Below are positions 26,224 to 34,723 of a DNA stretch of 64,000 bases, one piece after another. The position numbers were made by a program, and so were the translations under genes. Origin of the DNA: Bradyrhizobium cajani (GTDB lineage: Bacteria; Pseudomonadota; Alphaproteobacteria; Rhizobiales; Xanthobacteraceae); NCBI RefSeq assembly GCF_009759665.1, contig NZ_WQNE01000027.1:1-64000 (forward strand), in the 5' to 3' direction. The notes below the pieces were generated by a model that saw only the letters and a program-made list of their open reading frames with translations, was not told the DNA's origin and did no database searches. Numbering within the stretch: the stretch's first letter is position 1; each line of letters begins with the position of its first letter.

Positions 26224-27030
26224 ATGTACGAATTCAAATATCATCGTCCCGGCACCGTGCGGCAGGCGGCCAACCTGCTGGTGAAGAACGAGGACGCCAA
26301 GGTGATTGCCGGCGGCCACACGCTGATTCCCGTCATGAAGCAGCGCCTCGCAAGCCCGCCGCATCTGGTCGACCTCTCCCACATCGAGGGCCTCGACACG
26401 ATCGAGATGAAGGGCCGTTCGCTGGTGATCGGCGCCACCGCCAGGCACGCCGACGTCGCGTCCTCGGCGATCGTCGGTGAGGCGATCCCGGCGCTCGCAA
26501 ACCTCGCGGGCGGGATCGGCGATCCCGCCGTGCGCCACAAGGGCACGATCGGCGGCTCGCTCGCCAACAACGATCCGACCGCGGATTATCCGGCCGCGGT
26601 GCTCGCGCTGGGGGCGACCATCGTCACCAACAAGCGCCGCCTGAAGGCCGAGGAGTATTTCCAGGGCCTGTTCACGACGGCGCTCGAGGCCGACGAGATC
26701 ATCACCAAGGTGATGTTTCCGCTGCCGAAGAAGGCGGCCTACGTCAAGTTCCGCAACCAGGCCTCGCGCTATGCGCTGGTCGGCGTGTTCGTGGCGCGGC
26801 GCCCCTCCGACGTGCGCGTCGCCGTCACCGGCGCCGGCTCCGAAGGCGTGTTCCGCGTCACCGCGTTCGAGGAGGCGCTGAAGAAGCGCTTTGCAGCGAA
26901 GGCAATCGAAGGCATCGAGGTGCCGGCGGAAGGCCTCAACAGCGACATCCACGGCAGCGCCGAGTACCGCGCGCACCTCATCGGGGTGCTGACGCGGCGA
27001 GCCGTCGACGCCGCCAATGCCAAGGAGTGA
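26224..27030 (+). CDS. coxM: Molybdenum hydroxylase FAD-binding medium subunit (CoxM-like)
   Basis: A 268-residue FAD-binding subunit. It has the flavin motifs AGGHTLIPVMKQRL (about 34-47) and TIGGSLANNDPTADYPA (about 113-129), both standard for CoxM/CutM. A C-terminal CO_deh_flav_C domain follows (AVTGAGSEGVFRVTAFEEAL). It accepts electrons from the iron-sulfur subunit. It sits between coxS and the MoxR gene. Without a large subunit nearby, the intact enzyme must recruit one from elsewhere in the genome, or the set may not form a CO dehydrogenase at all. Confidence 0.92.
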   Translation: MYEFKYHRPGTVRQAANLLVKNEDAKVIAGGHTLIPVMKQRLASPPHLVDLSHIEGLDTIEMKGRSLVIGATARHADVASSAIVGEAIPALANLAGGIGDPAVRHKGTIGGSLANNDPTADYPAAVLALGATIVTNKRRLKAEEYFQGLFTTALEADEIITKVMFPLPKKAAYVKFRNQASRYALVGVFVARRPSDVRVAVTGAGSEGVFRVTAFEEALKKRFAAKAIEGIEVPAEGLNSDIHGSAEYRAHLIGVLTRRAVDAANAKE

Positions 27031-27090
27031 GGTGACCTCACCCCCTGGCCCAAACTTGTCCCTGTGAGGGCGTAACGAGACTGGCTTTTC

Positions 27091-28014
27091 ATGACTTCAG
27101 CGGCCAATTCTTCCGGTGCTTTGCCGGCATCGGTGGATGCGATGCTCGAACTCCTCACGTCGCGGGGCTACCTCGCGGAGCGGTCGCTGGCGACGGTGAC
27201 CTATCTGTCGCTGCGCATGGGCCGGCCGCTGTTTCTCGAAGGCGAGGCCGGCGTCGGCAAGACCGAAATCGCAAAGGTGCTCTCGGCGGCGCTGGGGCGG
27301 AAGCTGATCCGCCTCCAGTGCTACGAAGGCCTCGACGTCTCCTCCGCGGTCTATGAGTGGAACAGCGCCGCGCAGATGATTGCGATCCGGATGGCGGAAG
27401 CCGCCGGCGACACCGATCGCGACCAGCTTTCGAGCGACATCTTCGCCGACCGCTACATGATCAAGCGGCCGCTGCTCCAGGCGCTGGAGCCTGATGTGGC
27501 CGGCCCGCCGGTGCTCCTGATCGACGAGCTCGACCGCGCCGACGAAGCGTTCGAGGCATATCTGCTCGAAATCCTCAGCGACTTCCAGGTGACCATTCCC
27601 GAATTCGGCACGGTGAAGGCGCCGCACCCGCCGATCGTCATCATCACCTCAAACCGCACCCGCGAGATCCATGACGCGCTGAAGCGGCGCTGCCTCTATC
27701 ACTGGGTCGACTATCCCGCCGCCGAGCGCGAGCTCGCGATCGTCAAGACGCGCGTGCCCGGCATCTCGGCCAAGCTGTCGCAGCAGGTCGTGCGCTTCGT
27801 TCAGGCGCTGCGCAACCAGGACTTCTACAAGTCGCCGGGCGTCGCCGAGACCATTGACTGGGCCACCGCCTTGTCGGAGCTCGACGCCCGCTCGCTGACC
27901 CCGCAACTGGTCGGCGACACGCTGGGCGCGCTGCTCAAATACCAGGACGACATCACGCGGATGCAGGGCGACACCTTGCAGAAGGTGCTGAAGGACGCGA
28001 CGAGCGAGAATTGA
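27091..28014 (+). CDS. coxD: MoxR-type AAA+ ATPase (CoxD-like)
   Basis: A 307-residue AAA+ ATPase. Walker A is EGEAGVGKTEIAK, Walker B LLIDELDRADEAFEAYLLEI, sensor 1 VIITSNRTREIHDALKRR. MoxR proteins work with VWA-domain partners as chaperones; CoxD is needed to assemble the copper-molybdenum site in CO dehydrogenase of Oligotropha. The next gene encodes such a VWA partner. The 60 bases from coxM hold a short partial repeat-like stretch only. Assignment to CoxD rests on cluster context. Confidence 0.9.
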   Translation: MTSAANSSGALPASVDAMLELLTSRGYLAERSLATVTYLSLRMGRPLFLEGEAGVGKTEIAKVLSAALGRKLIRLQCYEGLDVSSAVYEWNSAAQMIAIRMAEAAGDTDRDQLSSDIFADRYMIKRPLLQALEPDVAGPPVLLIDELDRADEAFEAYLLEILSDFQVTIPEFGTVKAPHPPIVIITSNRTREIHDALKRRCLYHWVDYPAAERELAIVKTRVPGISAKLSQQVVRFVQALRNQDFYKSPGVAETIDWATALSELDARSLTPQLVGDTLGALLKYQDDITRMQGDTLQKVLKDATSEN

Positions 28015-28021
28015 TTTTCCC

Positions 28022-28124
28022 GTCATTCCGGGGCGCGCATAGCGCGAACCCGGAATCCATCGGGCCGCAGAGTTGGTGGATGAATGGATTCCGGGCTCGA
28101 TGCTGCGCATCGCCCCGGAATGAC
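28022..28124. repeat. Palindromic intergenic repeat, TCATTCCGGGG family (coxD/coxE gap)
   Basis: GTCATTCCGGGGCGCGCATA and GCATCGCCCCGGAATGAC are the outer arms; GAATCCAT and ATGGATTC pair inside. It occupies almost the entire gap between the MoxR and VWA genes and would form a hairpin in their common transcript. An in-frame upstream extension of the VWA gene would read through it, which is why the later ATG was chosen. Confidence 0.85.
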
Positions 28125-28142
28125 GACCGAGAGTGTGAAGCC

Positions 28143-29345
28143 ATGGCCATCAACCACCTCGCGCCCGAGCAGACCGAGCAGTTCGCCGACAACATCGTCG
28201 GCTTCGCCCGTGCACTCCGCGCCGCCGGCATGCCGGTCGGGCCTGGTGCGGTGATCGATGCCATGAGCGCGCTCCAGGTGATCGACATCGGCAACCGTAC
28301 TGACGTCTTCACCGCGCTGGAGGCGATCTTCGTCAAGCGCCACGAGCATGCGCTGATCTTCCGCCAGGCCTTCAACCTGTTCTTCCGCGCCTCGGAAGAA
28401 TGGAAGCACATGCTGGATTCGGTGCCGCTGCCTGAGCAGGCCAAGAAGAAGCCGCAGGCAGGCTCCCGCCGCGTGCAGGAAGCGATGTCGCAGCCGCGCA
28501 TGACTGAGACGCCGCAGCACCAGGAGCAGGATCTGCGCCTGTCGGTGTCCGACAAGGAGATCCTCCAGAAGAAGGATTTTGCGCAGATGAGCGCGGCGGA
28601 GATCACCGAGGCGCTCCGCGCCATCGAGAAGATGCACCTGCCGCAGGCCGAGCTTCTGACGCGCCGGCGTCGGCCCGATCCCCGCGGAATTCGTCTCGAC
28701 CTGCGGCGGACGCTGCGCGCCTCCTTGCGCACCGGCGGCGACATCATCGACATCCATCGCCTCGGGCGGATCGAGAAGCCGGCGCCGATCGTGGCGCTGC
28801 TCGATATCTCCGGCTCGATGAGCGAATATACTCGCCTGTTCCTGCACTTCCTCCACGCCATCACCGACGCGCGCAAGCGCGTCTCGGTGTTCCTGTTCGG
28901 CACGCGCCTGACCAACGTCACCCGCGCGCTGCGCCAGCGCGATCCCGACGAGGCGCTGGCGAGCTGCTCGGCGGCGGTGGAGGACTGGGCCGGCGGCACC
29001 CGGATTTCGGCCTCGCTGCACAACTTCAACAAATTGTGGGCGCGGCGCGTGCTGAGCCAGGGCGCCATCGTGCTCCTGATCTCCGACGGGCTGGAGCGGG
29101 AGGCCGATTCCAAGCTGGCCTTCGAGATGGACCGGCTGCACCGCTCCTGCCGGCGGCTGATCTGGCTGAACCCGCTACTGCGGTTCAGCGGTTTCGAGGC
29201 CAAGGCGCAGGGCATCAAAATGATGCTCCCGCACGTTGACGAATTCCGGCCCGTGCATAATTTGAGTTCGATCCAGGAGCTGATCACGACGCTCTCCCAG
29301 CCGCTGCCGCCGCATCACCGCAGCCTGATCCGCTCCGCAGCTTGA
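28143..29345 (+). CDS. coxE: VWA domain protein (CoxE-like)
   Basis: A 400-residue cytoplasmic protein with a C-terminal von Willebrand A domain containing an intact MIDAS, ALLDISGSMSEYTRLFLHFL, and LISDGLEREADSKLAFEM. An alpha-helical N-terminal region precedes it. CoxE-type VWA proteins act with the MoxR ATPase in maturation of molybdenum hydroxylases. The ATG at 28143 begins MAINHLAPEQTEQ; upstream in-frame codons are made of the palindromic repeat at 28022-28124. It ends 10 bases before the first xdhC-like gene. Confidence 0.92.
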   Translation: MAINHLAPEQTEQFADNIVGFARALRAAGMPVGPGAVIDAMSALQVIDIGNRTDVFTALEAIFVKRHEHALIFRQAFNLFFRASEEWKHMLDSVPLPEQAKKKPQAGSRRVQEAMSQPRMTETPQHQEQDLRLSVSDKEILQKKDFAQMSAAEITEALRAIEKMHLPQAELLTRRRRPDPRGIRLDLRRTLRASLRTGGDIIDIHRLGRIEKPAPIVALLDISGSMSEYTRLFLHFLHAITDARKRVSVFLFGTRLTNVTRALRQRDPDEALASCSAAVEDWAGGTRISASLHNFNKLWARRVLSQGAIVLLISDGLEREADSKLAFEMDRLHRSCRRLIWLNPLLRFSGFEAKAQGIKMMLPHVDEFRPVHNLSSIQELITTLSQPLPPHHRSLIRSAA

Positions 29346-29355
29346 GAGGCCCACC

Positions 29356-29679
29356 ATGCTCGATCGCGACGAGGATATTCTGAAGGCGGCGGAGGACTGG
29401 CAGAAGGCCGGCCGTGGCGTCGCGCTGGCGACGGTCGTGGAAACCTGGGGCTCGGCGCCGCGCCCGGCGGGCTCGAGCCTCGTCATCAACGACGAGGGCA
29501 CGTTCTTAGGCTCCGTCTCCGGCGGCTGCGTCGAGGGCGCCGTGGTCACCGAGGCCATGGACGTGATCGAGAGCGGCAAGCCCAGGATGCTGGAGTTCGG
29601 CGTCGCCGACGAGACCGCCTGGAATGTCGGGCTGTCCTGCGGCGGCACCATCCGCGTCTTCGTCGAGAAGGTCGGTTAG
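29356..29679 (+). CDS. XdhC-family protein, N-terminal domain only
   Basis: A 107-residue protein matching the first domain of XdhC/CoxI proteins: VALATVVETWGSAPRPAGSS, FLGSVSGGCVEGAVV and NVGLSCGGTIRVFVE. In whole XdhC this part, with the conserved Cys, binds molybdopterin cofactor before insertion into the hydroxylase. The second domain is encoded by the next gene, 2 bases later. This is a split form, not a frameshift: each half has its own start and full motifs. Confidence 0.88.
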   Translation: MLDRDEDILKAAEDWQKAGRGVALATVVETWGSAPRPAGSSLVINDEGTFLGSVSGGCVEGAVVTEAMDVIESGKPRMLEFGVADETAWNVGLSCGGTIRVFVEKVG

Positions 29680-29681
29680 CC

Positions 29682-30383
29682 GTGAAGCTGGCGATCCTGC
29701 ACGAACTCAATGCCGAGCGCGCCGCGCGCCGGCCGGTGATTCTCGTGACCGACACCGAGAGCGGCGAGCAGCGCCTGGTGAAGGCGAAAGACTTCGCGAA
29801 TGACCCGCTGCGCACCGAGCTGGAAAAGCAGCTTCGCATGGGCAAGAGCGCCAATGTCGAGGCCGGCGGCAAGAAATTGTTCCTCAACGTCTACGCCCCG
29901 ACCGCCAAGCTCGTCATCGTCGGCGCGGTTCACATCAGCCAAGCGCTGGCGCCGCTGGCGCGCTCGCTCGGCTATGACGTCACCGTGGTCGATCCCCGCA
30001 CCGCCTTTGCGAGCCCCGAGCGCTTCCCCGACGTTCCGCTGGTCGCGGAATGGCCCGACACGGCGTTGCCGCCGCTCAATGTCGATGCCTACACCGCCTT
30101 TGTCGCGGTGACGCACGATCCGAAGATCGACGACCCCGCGCTGCTGCACGCCTTCGAGCGCAACTGCTTCTACATCGGCGCGCTCGGCTCGCGGAAGACG
30201 CATGCCAAGCGCGGCGACCGGTTGCGGGCGCAGGGTGCGAAGGAGAGCGACATCGCGCGTATCCACGCGCCGATTGGCCTTGCGATCGGCGCGGTCTCGC
30301 CGTCCGAGATCGCGGTGGCGATCATGGCCGAGATCACGGCCGTGCTGCGGCTGCCTCCAAAAGAAAAAGAAGAAGCGGCATGA
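29682..30383 (+). CDS. XdhC-family protein, C-terminal Rossmann domain
   Basis: A 233-residue protein with GTG start. The N-terminal 70 residues are extra; then comes the XdhC_C Rossmann domain with LVIVGAVHISQALAPLARSL, VTVVDPRTAFASPERF, YTAFVAVTHDPKIDDPAL and IGALGSRKTHAKRGDRL. In the family this domain partners the cofactor-binding half in molybdenum cofactor sulfuration or insertion. It starts 2 bases after the first half and overlaps the next gene by 4 (ATGA), so all three are translationally coupled. Confidence 0.9.
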   Translation: MKLAILHELNAERAARRPVILVTDTESGEQRLVKAKDFANDPLRTELEKQLRMGKSANVEAGGKKLFLNVYAPTAKLVIVGAVHISQALAPLARSLGYDVTVVDPRTAFASPERFPDVPLVAEWPDTALPPLNVDAYTAFVAVTHDPKIDDPALLHAFERNCFYIGALGSRKTHAKRGDRLRAQGAKESDIARIHAPIGLAIGAVSPSEIAVAIMAEITAVLRLPPKEKEEAA

Positions 30384-31984
30384 AGTTCGGCCCGGCGAGC
30401 CCCAGGGATGCGATCGGCGGGGTGACCGTCCACACCCTGCGCCAGGGACCGCTGGTGCTGAAGAAAGGCACGACGATCGGCCAGGCCGAGGTCGAGGCGC
30501 TGGAGCGCGCGGGCATCAAGGACATCGTCGTGGTGCGTATGGAGGCGGGCGACGTCTCCGAGGACGTCGCGGCCGCCAGCATCGCGCTCGCCGTCGGCGG
30601 CGAGGGCATCCATGTCGAGCGCGCCTTCACCGGCCGCGCCAATCTGTTTGCCGCGCGCGGGGGTGTGCTGGTGATCGACCGCGCCGCGGTCGACCGCATC
30701 AACAACATCGACGAGGCCATCACCTTTGCCACGCTGTCGGCCTACAAGCCGGTGGTCGAGGGCGAGATGGTCGGCACCGTCAAGATCATCCCGTTCGGCG
30801 TCGAAGGAAGTTTGCGCGATGCCGCGGTGAACGCCGCCGGCAAGGACGTGCTCAAGATCGCGCCCTACGTGATCCAGCGCGTCGGCGTGGTCTCGACGCT
30901 GTTGCCGGGCCTGTCATCCAAGGTGATCGACAAGACGCTGCGCGTCACCGCCGAGCGGCTCGCGCCGGCCGGCGCCGGCATCATTGCAGAGCGGCGGGTC
31001 CAGCACGACGAACAGGCACTGTCGGCCGCGATCAAGGAGCTGCTCGCGCTCGGCGCGGAGCTCGTCATCGTGTTCGGGGCGTCCGCGATCGCCGACCGCC
31101 GCGATGTCATTCCGGCGGCCGTCACCGGCATTGGCGGCGAGATCGAGCATTTCGGCATGCCGGTCGACCCCGGCAATCTGCTGCTGATTGCCCGCGCCGG
31201 CACTGTGCCGGTGCTGGGTGCGCCGGGCTGCGCACGCTCGCCGGTCGAGAACGGTTTTGACTGGGTGCTGATGCGGCTCCTCGCCGGCATCAAGGTGACG
31301 CGTTCGGAACTGATGGGCATGGGTGTCGGCGGGCTCCTGATGGAGATCGTCACGCGCCCGCAGCCGCGCGCAAAACCCGAGCCCGAGGGTAACAGCCAGG
31401 TCGCCGCCATCGTGCTGGCGGCGGGCCGTTCCACCCGCATGGGCGGGCCGAACAAGCTGCTCGCCGAGTTCGACGGCAAGAAGCTGGTGCGGATCGCGAC
31501 CGAGCAGGCGCTGGCCTCCAAAGCGTCCGAGGTGATCGTCGTCACCGGGCATCAAGCCGAGCTGGTCGAGCAGGCGCTGCAAGGCCTGAAGGTCAAATTC
31601 GTCCGCAACCCGGATTTCGCCGGCGGCATCGCAAGCTCGGTCAAGGCCGGCATCGCCGCCACCCCCGAGACCTGCGACGGCGCCGTGGTTTGCCTTGGCG
31701 ACATGCCGCTGATCGATGCCGGCCTGATCGACCGCCTCATCGACGGCTTCGCACCGGACCGCGGCAATCTCATCGTCGTGCCCGTGAGCGAAGGCCGCCG
31801 CGGCAATCCCGTGCTGTGGTCGCGCCGCTTCTTCAAGGAGCTGATGACGCTCGACGGCGATGTCGGCGCGCGCCATTTGATCGCCAAGCACGCGGAGGCG
31901 GTCGCCGAAGTGCCCGTCGACGGCGAGAGCGCCTTCCTCGACATCGACACCCCGCAGGCGCTGGAAGCGGCAAGACGCGGGTGA
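30380..31984 (+). CDS. Fusion of molybdopterin-binding domain and MobA-like nucleotidyltransferase
   Basis: A 534-residue two-domain protein. The first about 340 residues resemble the MoCF/MoeA-type molybdopterin-binding fold, with VTAERLAPAGAGIIAERRV and ELVIVFGASAIADRRDVIPA. The last about 195 match MobA/MocA nucleotidyltransferases: IVLAAGRSTRMGGPNKLLAE, a nucleotide-binding loop, and VCLGDMPLIDAGLIDRL. MocA adds CMP to the cofactor used by xanthine-dehydrogenase-family enzymes, so the gene fits maturation of the cox enzyme. The ATG at 30380 overlaps the preceding stop. Which nucleotide is used cannot be told from sequence. Confidence 0.88.
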   Translation: MKFGPASPRDAIGGVTVHTLRQGPLVLKKGTTIGQAEVEALERAGIKDIVVVRMEAGDVSEDVAAASIALAVGGEGIHVERAFTGRANLFAARGGVLVIDRAAVDRINNIDEAITFATLSAYKPVVEGEMVGTVKIIPFGVEGSLRDAAVNAAGKDVLKIAPYVIQRVGVVSTLLPGLSSKVIDKTLRVTAERLAPAGAGIIAERRVQHDEQALSAAIKELLALGAELVIVFGASAIADRRDVIPAAVTGIGGEIEHFGMPVDPGNLLLIARAGTVPVLGAPGCARSPVENGFDWVLMRLLAGIKVTRSELMGMGVGGLLMEIVTRPQPRAKPEPEGNSQVAAIVLAAGRSTRMGGPNKLLAEFDGKKLVRIATEQALASKASEVIVVTGHQAELVEQALQGLKVKFVRNPDFAGGIASSVKAGIAATPETCDGAVVCLGDMPLIDAGLIDRLIDGFAPDRGNLIVVPVSEGRRGNPVLWSRRFFKELMTLDGDVGARHLIAKHAEAVAEVPVDGESAFLDIDTPQALEAARRG

Positions 31985-31986
31985 CA

Positions 31987-32088
31987 GTGCCGCAGGGTGG
32001 GCAAAGGCGCGCAGCGCCGTGCCCACCATCTCTCCACACGGTGATCCGCAATTGGTGGGCACGCTTCGCTTTGCCCACCCTACGGCAC
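31987..32088. repeat. Palindromic intergenic repeat, GGGTGGGCAAAG family
   Basis: GTGCCGCAGGGTGGGCAAAG pairs with CTTTGCCCACCCTACGGCAC, with GTGCCCACC/GGTGGGCAC inside. It begins 2 bases after the stop of the molybdopterin fusion gene. A related family with a similar core, AGGGTGGGTTA, is at 57806. Confidence 0.85.
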
Positions 32089-32181
32089 CTCCCGACCCTC
32101 CGATTTCAACCACTCGTTCACCAAGTGGAAACGACCGCCGCTTAGAGTCCCCTTCGCCTGCCTTGGGGGGAGGGGTTTTCC

Positions 32182-32571
32182 ATGGCTTCGAACGTCGTCG
32201 CGCGCCGTTGCGCGATATTTTTCTTTGCGCTGTCGGTATGCGTTTCCGGTGCCCGTTACATCACTGAAGTCCACGCCGCCGGCGCCATTGCGGTCGGCAA
32301 GTGCGGCGCCTACGGCCAGGCCTATGATTACGGCGCCGAGCACGAGGCGCGCGCCGCGGCACAGAAGCAGTGCAGGGGCGATTGCACCACCGTTACGATG
32401 AAGCGCGCCTGCGCCGCCGTGTCCGTCGATCTCGCCAATCCCTGCGGCGCCTATGGTTATGCCATCAAGCCGAAGATCTCGGCTTCCCTCAACGCCGCAA
32501 CGCGCGAATGCTACAAATACGGCGGCAAGGAATGCGTGATCCGCGCCTGGGCCTGCGACGCGAAGGGCTGA
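32182..32571 (+). CDS. DUF4189-domain exported protein
   Basis: A 129-residue protein with an N-terminal signal peptide (MASNVVARRCAIFFFALSVC, then VSGARYITEVHAAG) and a Cys-rich small domain: KCGAYGQAYDYGAEHEARAA, QKQCRGDCTTV, and CYKYGGKECVIRAWACD. The CGAYG...A...C pattern with paired Cys is typical of DUF4189 proteins, which are exported and disulfide-bonded. GGGGGGAGGGG precedes the ATG. Function of the family is unknown. Confidence 0.8.
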   Translation: MASNVVARRCAIFFFALSVCVSGARYITEVHAAGAIAVGKCGAYGQAYDYGAEHEARAAAQKQCRGDCTTVTMKRACAAVSVDLANPCGAYGYAIKPKISASLNAATRECYKYGGKECVIRAWACDAKG

Positions 32572-32596
32572 TTGCCGAAGCGCTGATTCCTCTTGC

Positions 32597-32705
32597 TGTC
32601 ATTCCGGGGCGATGCGTAGCATCGAACCCGGAATCCATTCGTCCACCGACTCTGCGGCCCGATGGATTCCGGGCTCGCGCCAAAGCGGCGCGCCCCGGAA
32701 TGACA
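32597..32705. repeat. Palindromic intergenic repeat, TCATTCCGGGG family
   Basis: TGTCATTCCGGGGCGATGCG and GCGCGCCCCGGAATGACA are the outer arms, with GAATCCAT/ATGGATTC inside. It fills the gap between the DUF4189 and DUF2000 genes, ending 13 bases before the latter. Confidence 0.85.
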
Positions 32706-32717
32706 GCTGAGGAGCAC

Positions 32718-33128
32718 ATGCAGTTCGACACCAAGATCGCCGTGGTGATCCGCACCGATCTTCAGGCCTGGCAGAAGCTCAACGTCGCCTCCTTCCTCAC
32801 CAGCGGCATCGCGGCGGCGTTTCCGGACTGCATCGGCGAGGCCTATGAGGATGCTTCTGGCACGAGATACCACGCGCTGATCGGCCAGCCGATCCTGATC
32901 TATGGCGCCGACGGTGCCGCGCTGTCGCGCGCGCTCGACCGCGCGCTTGCGCGTAACGTCGTGCCGGCGGTCTACACCGAGGACATGTTCAAGACGACGC
33001 ACGATGCCGCCAACCGCGAGGCGGTGAGGGCGGTGGCACGCACCGAGCTCAATCTCGTTGGGATCGCGATGCGCGCCGACCGCAAAGTCATCGACAAGAT
33101 CGTCGACGGGTTGAAGTTCCACAGCTGA
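32718..33128 (+). CDS. DUF2000 domain protein
   Basis: A 136-residue cytoplasmic protein: KIAVVIRTDLQAWQKLNVAS, FLTSGIAAAF, and ALIGQPILIYGADGAALSRA. This is the DUF2000 pattern, a family of small proteins without assigned function. The ATG at 32718 follows GAGGAG and lies just beyond the palindromic repeat; the frame continues upstream through the repeat, which argues against an earlier start. Confidence 0.8.
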   Translation: MQFDTKIAVVIRTDLQAWQKLNVASFLTSGIAAAFPDCIGEAYEDASGTRYHALIGQPILIYGADGAALSRALDRALARNVVPAVYTEDMFKTTHDAANREAVRAVARTELNLVGIAMRADRKVIDKIVDGLKFHS

Positions 33129-33267
33129 CAGGGCTCTGCCCGTCGTTGTCGTCGCGATGTCACGATTGCGCGAGCGATTTGCGCAAACTTTGTGCTGTTT
33201 GACGCCTGTCAAAGGCCCGCTGCGCCGCATCGCTAATCTGCCCCGGCATATGCAAGGGAGCAGACCG

Positions 33268-34293
33268 ATGCCGACCATGAAAGCCGCAATCGTCAAGCAA
33301 TTCGGCAAGCCGCTGGTGATCGAGGAGGTGCCGGTTCCGCAGCCCGGTCCGGGCGAGGTCCTGGTCAAGGTGAAGGCCTGCGGGGTCTGTCACACCGATC
33401 TGCACGCCGCATCCGGCGACTGGCCGGTGAAGCCGGTTCCGCCCTTCATCCCCGGCCATGAGGCGGCCGGCATCGTCGCCGCGCTCGGGCCCGGCGTGAA
33501 GAATCTCAAGGTCGGCGATGCCGTCGGCGTCGCCTGGCTGCACGATGCCTGCATGTCCTGCGAATATTGCGAGACGGGCTGGGAGACGCTGTGCGAGCAC
33601 CAGCATAACACCGGCTACAGCGTGAACGGCGGCTTCGCCGAATATGTCATTGCCTCGGCGGCCTTCGCCGCAAAGCTGCCTGCGACGGTCGATTTCGCCG
33701 CCGTCGCGCCGATCCTGTGCGCCGGCGTCACCACCTACAAGGGCTTGAAGGAGACGGAGGCAAAGCCCGGTGAGTGGGTCGTGATCTCGGGCGTCGGCGG
33801 GCTCGGCCATGTCGCGGTCCAGTACGCCAAGGCGATGGGGCTGAAGGTCGCGGCCGTCGACATCGCCGAGGACAAGCTGGAGCTGGCGCGGGAGACCGGT
33901 GCCGACCTCGCGGTCAACGCGCTCGCGGCCGATGCCGCGGACAAGGTGCTGGCGGCAACCGGGGGCGGGGCGCACGGCGTGCTGGTGACCGCGGTGTCGA
34001 CCGCAGCGTTCGCGCAGGCGCTGAGGATGGTGCGCCGGAAGGGCACCGTCAGCCTCGTCGGCCTGCCGCCGGGCGAATTCCCGACCCCGATCTTCGACGT
34101 CGTGCTCAAGCGCATCACCGTGCGCGGCTCCATCGTCGGCACGCGGCGCGATCTCGCTGAAGCCATCGCGTTTGCCGTCGACGGCAAGGTGAAGGCCGAG
34201 GTGACGAAGGTGCCGCTCGCGCAAGTCAACGACGTCTTCGACCGCATGAAGGCCGGCAAGATCGACGGCCGCATGGTGCTGGATTTTGCCTAG
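33268..34293 (+). CDS. adhP: Zinc-dependent alcohol dehydrogenase
   Basis: A 341-residue medium-chain dehydrogenase. It has ACGVCHTDLHAASGDWP (catalytic zinc Cys and His), GHEAAGIV, a structural-zinc lobe with CMSCEYCETGWETLC, and the NAD-binding VISGVGGLGHVAVQYAK. The N terminus MKAAIVKQFGKPLVIEEVPV and overall text match AdhP, which oxidises short primary alcohols or reduces aldehydes with NAD. The ATG at 33268 follows AAGGGAG; the frame extends upstream without family character. It runs convergently toward the GFA gene, 4 bases apart. Confidence 0.93.
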   Translation: MPTMKAAIVKQFGKPLVIEEVPVPQPGPGEVLVKVKACGVCHTDLHAASGDWPVKPVPPFIPGHEAAGIVAALGPGVKNLKVGDAVGVAWLHDACMSCEYCETGWETLCEHQHNTGYSVNGGFAEYVIASAAFAAKLPATVDFAAVAPILCAGVTTYKGLKETEAKPGEWVVISGVGGLGHVAVQYAKAMGLKVAAVDIAEDKLELARETGADLAVNALAADAADKVLAATGGGAHGVLVTAVSTAAFAQALRMVRRKGTVSLVGLPPGEFPTPIFDVVLKRITVRGSIVGTRRDLAEAIAFAVDGKVKAEVTKVPLAQVNDVFDRMKAGKIDGRMVLDFA

Positions 34294-34297
34294 CGCT

Positions 34298-34711
34298 TCA
34301 CCCCGGCGGCATGCCTTCGAACTTCGTCAGACCAGGGTCGAGGCGATCCCAGCCATTGCCGCGCGCGGCGTAGGTGACGACTTGCGGCCTGTAGCGGGTG
34401 GGCTCATCGAGGCTTCCTGCGCGGATCGTGAAGACGTCGGGCTGCGCTGCGAAGGTCATATAGACCGGCACGCCGCACTGCGTGCAGAAACCGCGCGTCT
34501 TCACGTTGCCGCTGTCAGCGACCATGTCCCAATGCTTCGCCTCGCCGGTCACCGTGACGCCGGCGCGCGCGAAGGTCATGTACGAGCCGTGGCCGCTGCC
34601 GCTTTCCCGCTGGCAGTCCCGGCACTGGCAGTGATTGCTGAACAGCGGCTCACCAGCAATCGAATAGCGGATCGCGCCGCAGGCGCAGCCGCCGGTAAAG
34701 GGCTTGTCCAT
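34298..34711 (-). CDS. GFA family protein
   Basis: A 137-residue member of the glutathione-dependent formaldehyde-activating family. Zinc ligands are visible in GGCACGAIRYSI, HCQCRDCQRESG and FCTQCGVPVY. The family is named after one enzyme; most members have no proven activity. It is third in a minus-strand operon (arsR, AHSA1, GFA), 12 bases after the AHSA1 gene. Confidence 0.88.
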   Translation of the reverse strand: MDKPFTGGCACGAIRYSIAGEPLFSNHCQCRDCQRESGSGHGSYMTFARAGVTVTGEAKHWDMVADSGNVKTRGFCTQCGVPVYMTFAAQPDVFTIRAGSLDEPTRYRPQVVTYAARGNGWDRLDPGLTKFEGMPPG

Positions 34712-34723
34712 CGCGATATCTCC

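Noticed and set aside
25654..26976. 440-codon minus-strand frame opposite coxS and coxM
   Set aside because: Covers two genes with full cofactor motifs on the other strand.
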